Position numbers and translations under genes: made by a program. Below the pieces are notes generated by a model that did not search any database, had not been told where the DNA came from, and saw nothing but the letters and a program-made list of their open reading frames with translations. A stretch of DNA of 64,000 nt. It comes from Synanceia verrucosa. Lineage: Eukaryota > Chordata > Actinopteri > Perciformes > Synanceiidae. The first letter of the stretch is position 1, and each line of letters begins with the position of its first letter. The stretch lies in contig CM056563.1 of NCBI GenBank assembly GCA_029721515.1, positions 10,736,454 through 10,800,453 of the forward strand, read 5' to 3'. Shown here piece after piece: positions 61,810 to 64,000 of this stretch.

Positions 61810-62645
61810 TGGGGGCGGTGTCAAAGGCCAGGACAAGGCCGGTGAAGCGAGGAGGGAAGGCTGAGCAGCCGTTTGGCAGCCTATCTGAGAGCCTCATCAG
61901 TGGTGCTCAGAGGGGCCACAGCTGGCCCCTCCACCAACAATCCTGGCTTTTCTTCCCCTCTCAGGAACGCAGCGCGTCAACTCTAATTCCCTTCTAATGA
62001 ACTGGCTACTGGAGGAAGAGAGGCAGGCACATTTATTAAATACGCACACACTGGACTCAGTGGAGAAAGTATGATGCACTTAAGTACATTTCTCTGATCT
62101 GCATGGTGACTGTGCAGCTCGACTTGGACACTTGCTGAGGGTCCTTGAACTCATCGTAACTTAGCTGCTGCATTCAGTAGCACCCCAACCAGAGCTGTGT
62201 ATTAGCCTTTAAGACCATATGAGAATCCCCAGTGTGTGCACCTCTCATCTATTATCATGGCAATAGAGCCACAGAGCTAAGGATTATTCTTTTTGAAAGA
62301 TGATTAAAAACACCTGTTTCGAGGGAAATCCTCAAAGACCATCTGGATGAGAAAATATTCTACTTATGTATACACTAAAAAAAAGACACAATAACGTGTT
62401 AATATTTTTCTTGTGTCATACAAAATAATGTAATAGTAATATAATTTCTGGTTTCCCTGGTAACAGAAAATACAGTCACCATCTGTCTTTTTCATTTTTT
62501 TATGGATTTTGCACTATTTTACAGTAGATAGAAGGTTAACAGAACCATACAATGACACAGGAGAAAAAAAGCATTCTCATACACAGAAAAAAATAGTTAA
62601 AATTATAATTCAGCCCAATGGACATGCACAGCATCAGTAATTATC

Positions 62646-62996
62646 TACCTCTGCTAAGGAGGTTATGTTTTCACCAGGGTTTGTTTATTTGTTGGTTTGA
62701 AAAATAACTCAAAAAGTTGTGGACAGATTTTGACGGAATTCAGGGTTGGTTTGAAGTGGCCTGACTTAAAACTGATTCATTTTTGGTGGTGATCGGATCT
62801 GATTCAACGGCACCACCAAAAATGAATCAGTTTTAAGTTAGGCCACTTCTGGCCAATCCTGAAAATTTCGTCAAAATCCGTCCATAAGTTTTTGAGTTAC
62901 TTTGCAAACCGACAAACCAACAAACAAACAAGCAAACAAAACCCAGTGAAAAGGAGAGCGGCGGAGGTCTGCGTTCTCTGAGTAATTCCCTAGTTT
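62646..62996. mobile_element. Foldback (palindromic) MITE-like element, copy B
   Basis: Same organisation and wording as copy A: GGAGGTTATGTTTTCACC, AATAACTCAAAAAGTTGTGG, GAAGTGGCCTGACTTAAAAC, centre GATCGGATCTGATTC, then the mirrored arm to GCAAACCGACAAACC and GGTCTGCGTTCTCTGAGTA. Here the left arm has a small deletion at GGAATTCAGGG, where copy A has an intact AAATTTTCAGGG. Non-coding. Confidence 0.85.
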
Positions 62997-63344
62997 AATC
63001 TGTAGTTAATGGACAGAACTTTTTTATCCAGATGAATTAGTATAAGAGTCTTTGATGATTCTAGAAATATCTTAAAAATAGTAGTAGGACTTAATCACCT
63101 CCTGTTTTCAAAGATCTTCGTTCAGATAAACAGATCTTTAATCTGTTACTGGAATATGATGTTAATACTTATGTGAGAGGTACAACCCTGAGCTAATAAC
63201 AATCAAAATATAGTTATTTTTGCTTCCTCATAGTAAGACTATCGATGCATGTATGCAATATGTCTTGTGAAGCTGCAGCAAGCACACTGTTTCATTGTTC
63301 TGATTGCATTAAAAACTTTTTAAGTCAGAGTTTATGTACAGTAT

Positions 63345-63674
63345 AGGGAGGTGTTTAAAAATTGCAATATATCACCTTGCTTACAGTATTGCAGTGTATT
63401 GAATGGTAACCACTACACTGAGCACGCTCAATCTTGCTCGATCTCAGAAGCTAAGAAGTGAATACCTGGTGTTACGGTGGCGCAGTGGTTAGCACTGTTG
63501 CTTCACAGTAAGCAGGGTACCTGGTGACTTTAATTGGCTGTAGGTGTGAATGTGAGTGGCGGCTCCATCCCCAGGAACCCCTGAGTAAGTTAAGTGGCGG
63601 TTACCAGAATATGAATGAACGAATGGTAACCCCTGTATCATGATATCGCCAGCTTCTTTCCAATACACAGCCCT
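63345..63674. mobile_element. DNA-transposon relic interrupted by the 5S SINE
   Basis: Flanking the SINE are AGGGAGGTG plus TTGCAATAT on the left, and TGTATCATGATATCGCCAGC plus CAATACACAGCCCTA on the right. Together they resemble a short non-autonomous element with TAGGG-type ends, probably hAT-like. Removing the SINE and one TSD rejoins them. No coding capacity. Confidence 0.5.
63412..63620 (+). mobile_element. 5S rRNA-derived SINE (SINE3-like) with 11-bp TSD
   Basis: The head (63412-63455) aligns with vertebrate 5S rRNA: CTGAGCACGCTCAATCT and ATCTCAGAAGCTAAG correspond to CTGAGCACGCCCGATCT and ATCTCGGAAGCTAAG of 5S, which includes the internal polymerase III A box. It is followed by TTACGGTGGCGCAGTGGTTA, a short body and an ATGAATGAAC tail. 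Direct repeats GAATGGTAACC flank it at 63401-63411 and 63621-63631. The element is 5'-truncated and shorter than a full SINE3. Confidence 0.8.
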
Positions 63675-64000
63675 ATTCCTCATGACCAAAAATAAACAAG
63701 AGACAGCCACATTCACATCAGTTTCCATTGGACCAGTTCTGAATCTTTGATCCTGAATAAACTGGTACAGTGTTTGATGAGGACATTCAAATGAATTTGA
63801 ATTTAAGACACTGCGGCTGCATTCAACCTCTGTGAGCTGAAGCCTTATTGATGCTGCCCCCGCTGTGACCCTGCGGTGTAGCTTTTGTGGTGCAGGCTTT
63901 GGAGCGCCAATGCCACTAATGGAAACATTTGTACACATTCAGACAGCACAAGTGCAGAGGTCTGATTGATCTGTGATCTCGTGAGTTTACAAAGGTGACA

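Larger units (their letters stand above)
51190..64000. other. Distal non-coding stretch, probably still coro7 intron
   Basis: No exon of coro7, vasn or another recognised gene was found. Contents are a 27-bp T run (57766), long TG tracts (58638-58709, 58856-58930, 61763-61809), a CA tract (59356), a foldback element (62646-62996) and a 5S-derived SINE within an older transposon relic (63345-63674). 51320-57700, 59400-61700 and 61810-62640 show nothing recognisable. The coro7 assignment is inference from the missing downstream exons. Confidence 0.35.

Noticed and set aside
61390..61836. 148-codon minus-strand frame
   Set aside because: Its N-terminal part is the translated TG/CG repeat (Thr/His/Ala/Arg). 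No domain.
63412..63455. A true 5S rRNA gene
   Set aside because: Only about 45 bp of diverged 5S sequence is present, followed by SINE body and flanked by target duplications.
63489..63938. 149-codon minus-strand frame
   Set aside because: Runs through the SINE body and the transposon relic.

Overview
This is vertebrate nuclear DNA, almost certainly from a ray-finned (teleost) fish. Genes are split by long introns, dinucleotide microsatellites are very dense, and the interspersed repeats are fish-type: a 5S-rRNA-derived SINE, SINE copies with a fish-type core, a hAT element with a BED-finger remnant, and palindromic foldback elements. There are no bacterial operons, phage, CRISPR or rRNA operons. 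Nearly all ATG-to-stop frames of 60-150 codons are chance frames, often running through CA/TG repeats.

Two genes can be supported. (1) vasn (vasorin) lies on the minus strand at 30294-32379, with the whole protein in one coding exon. The predicted protein of 692 residues has a signal peptide, LRRNT, leucine-rich repeats, LRRCT, a Thr-rich stalk, an EGF domain, a fibronectin III-like domain, one transmembrane helix and a cytoplasmic tail. (2) Two small plus-strand exons (7750-7833 and 8549-8631) encode consecutive parts of a coronin beta-propeller and match coronin-7 (coro7) best. No other coro7 exon was found, so the window holds an internal slice of coro7. Vasorin appears to sit antisense inside a coro7 intron, as VASN does within human CORO7.

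Layout: 1-7749 is upstream coro7 intron with SINE, hAT and minisatellite relics. 7750-8631 holds the two coro7 exons. 8632-30293 is coro7 intron with microsatellites, one foldback element and TE relics. 30294-32379 is the vasn coding exon. 32380-51005 is probably the vasn 5' intron inside the coro7 intron; it contains a complete short hAT element at 43658-44384 with a perfect 8-bp target duplication, and an unexplained coding-like stretch at 38334-38938. 50300-51320 is CpG-rich, with a minus-strand CCAAT box and splice donor, and is the best candidate vasn promoter and first exon. 51190-64000 is apparently non-genic, with long TG repeats, a second foldback element and a 5S-SINE inserted inside an older DNA-transposon relic.

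No new biological system is evident. The observations most worth checking are the nested gene arrangement, the datable transposon insertions, the candidate bidirectional promoter and the coding-like stretch at 38.3-38.9 kb.
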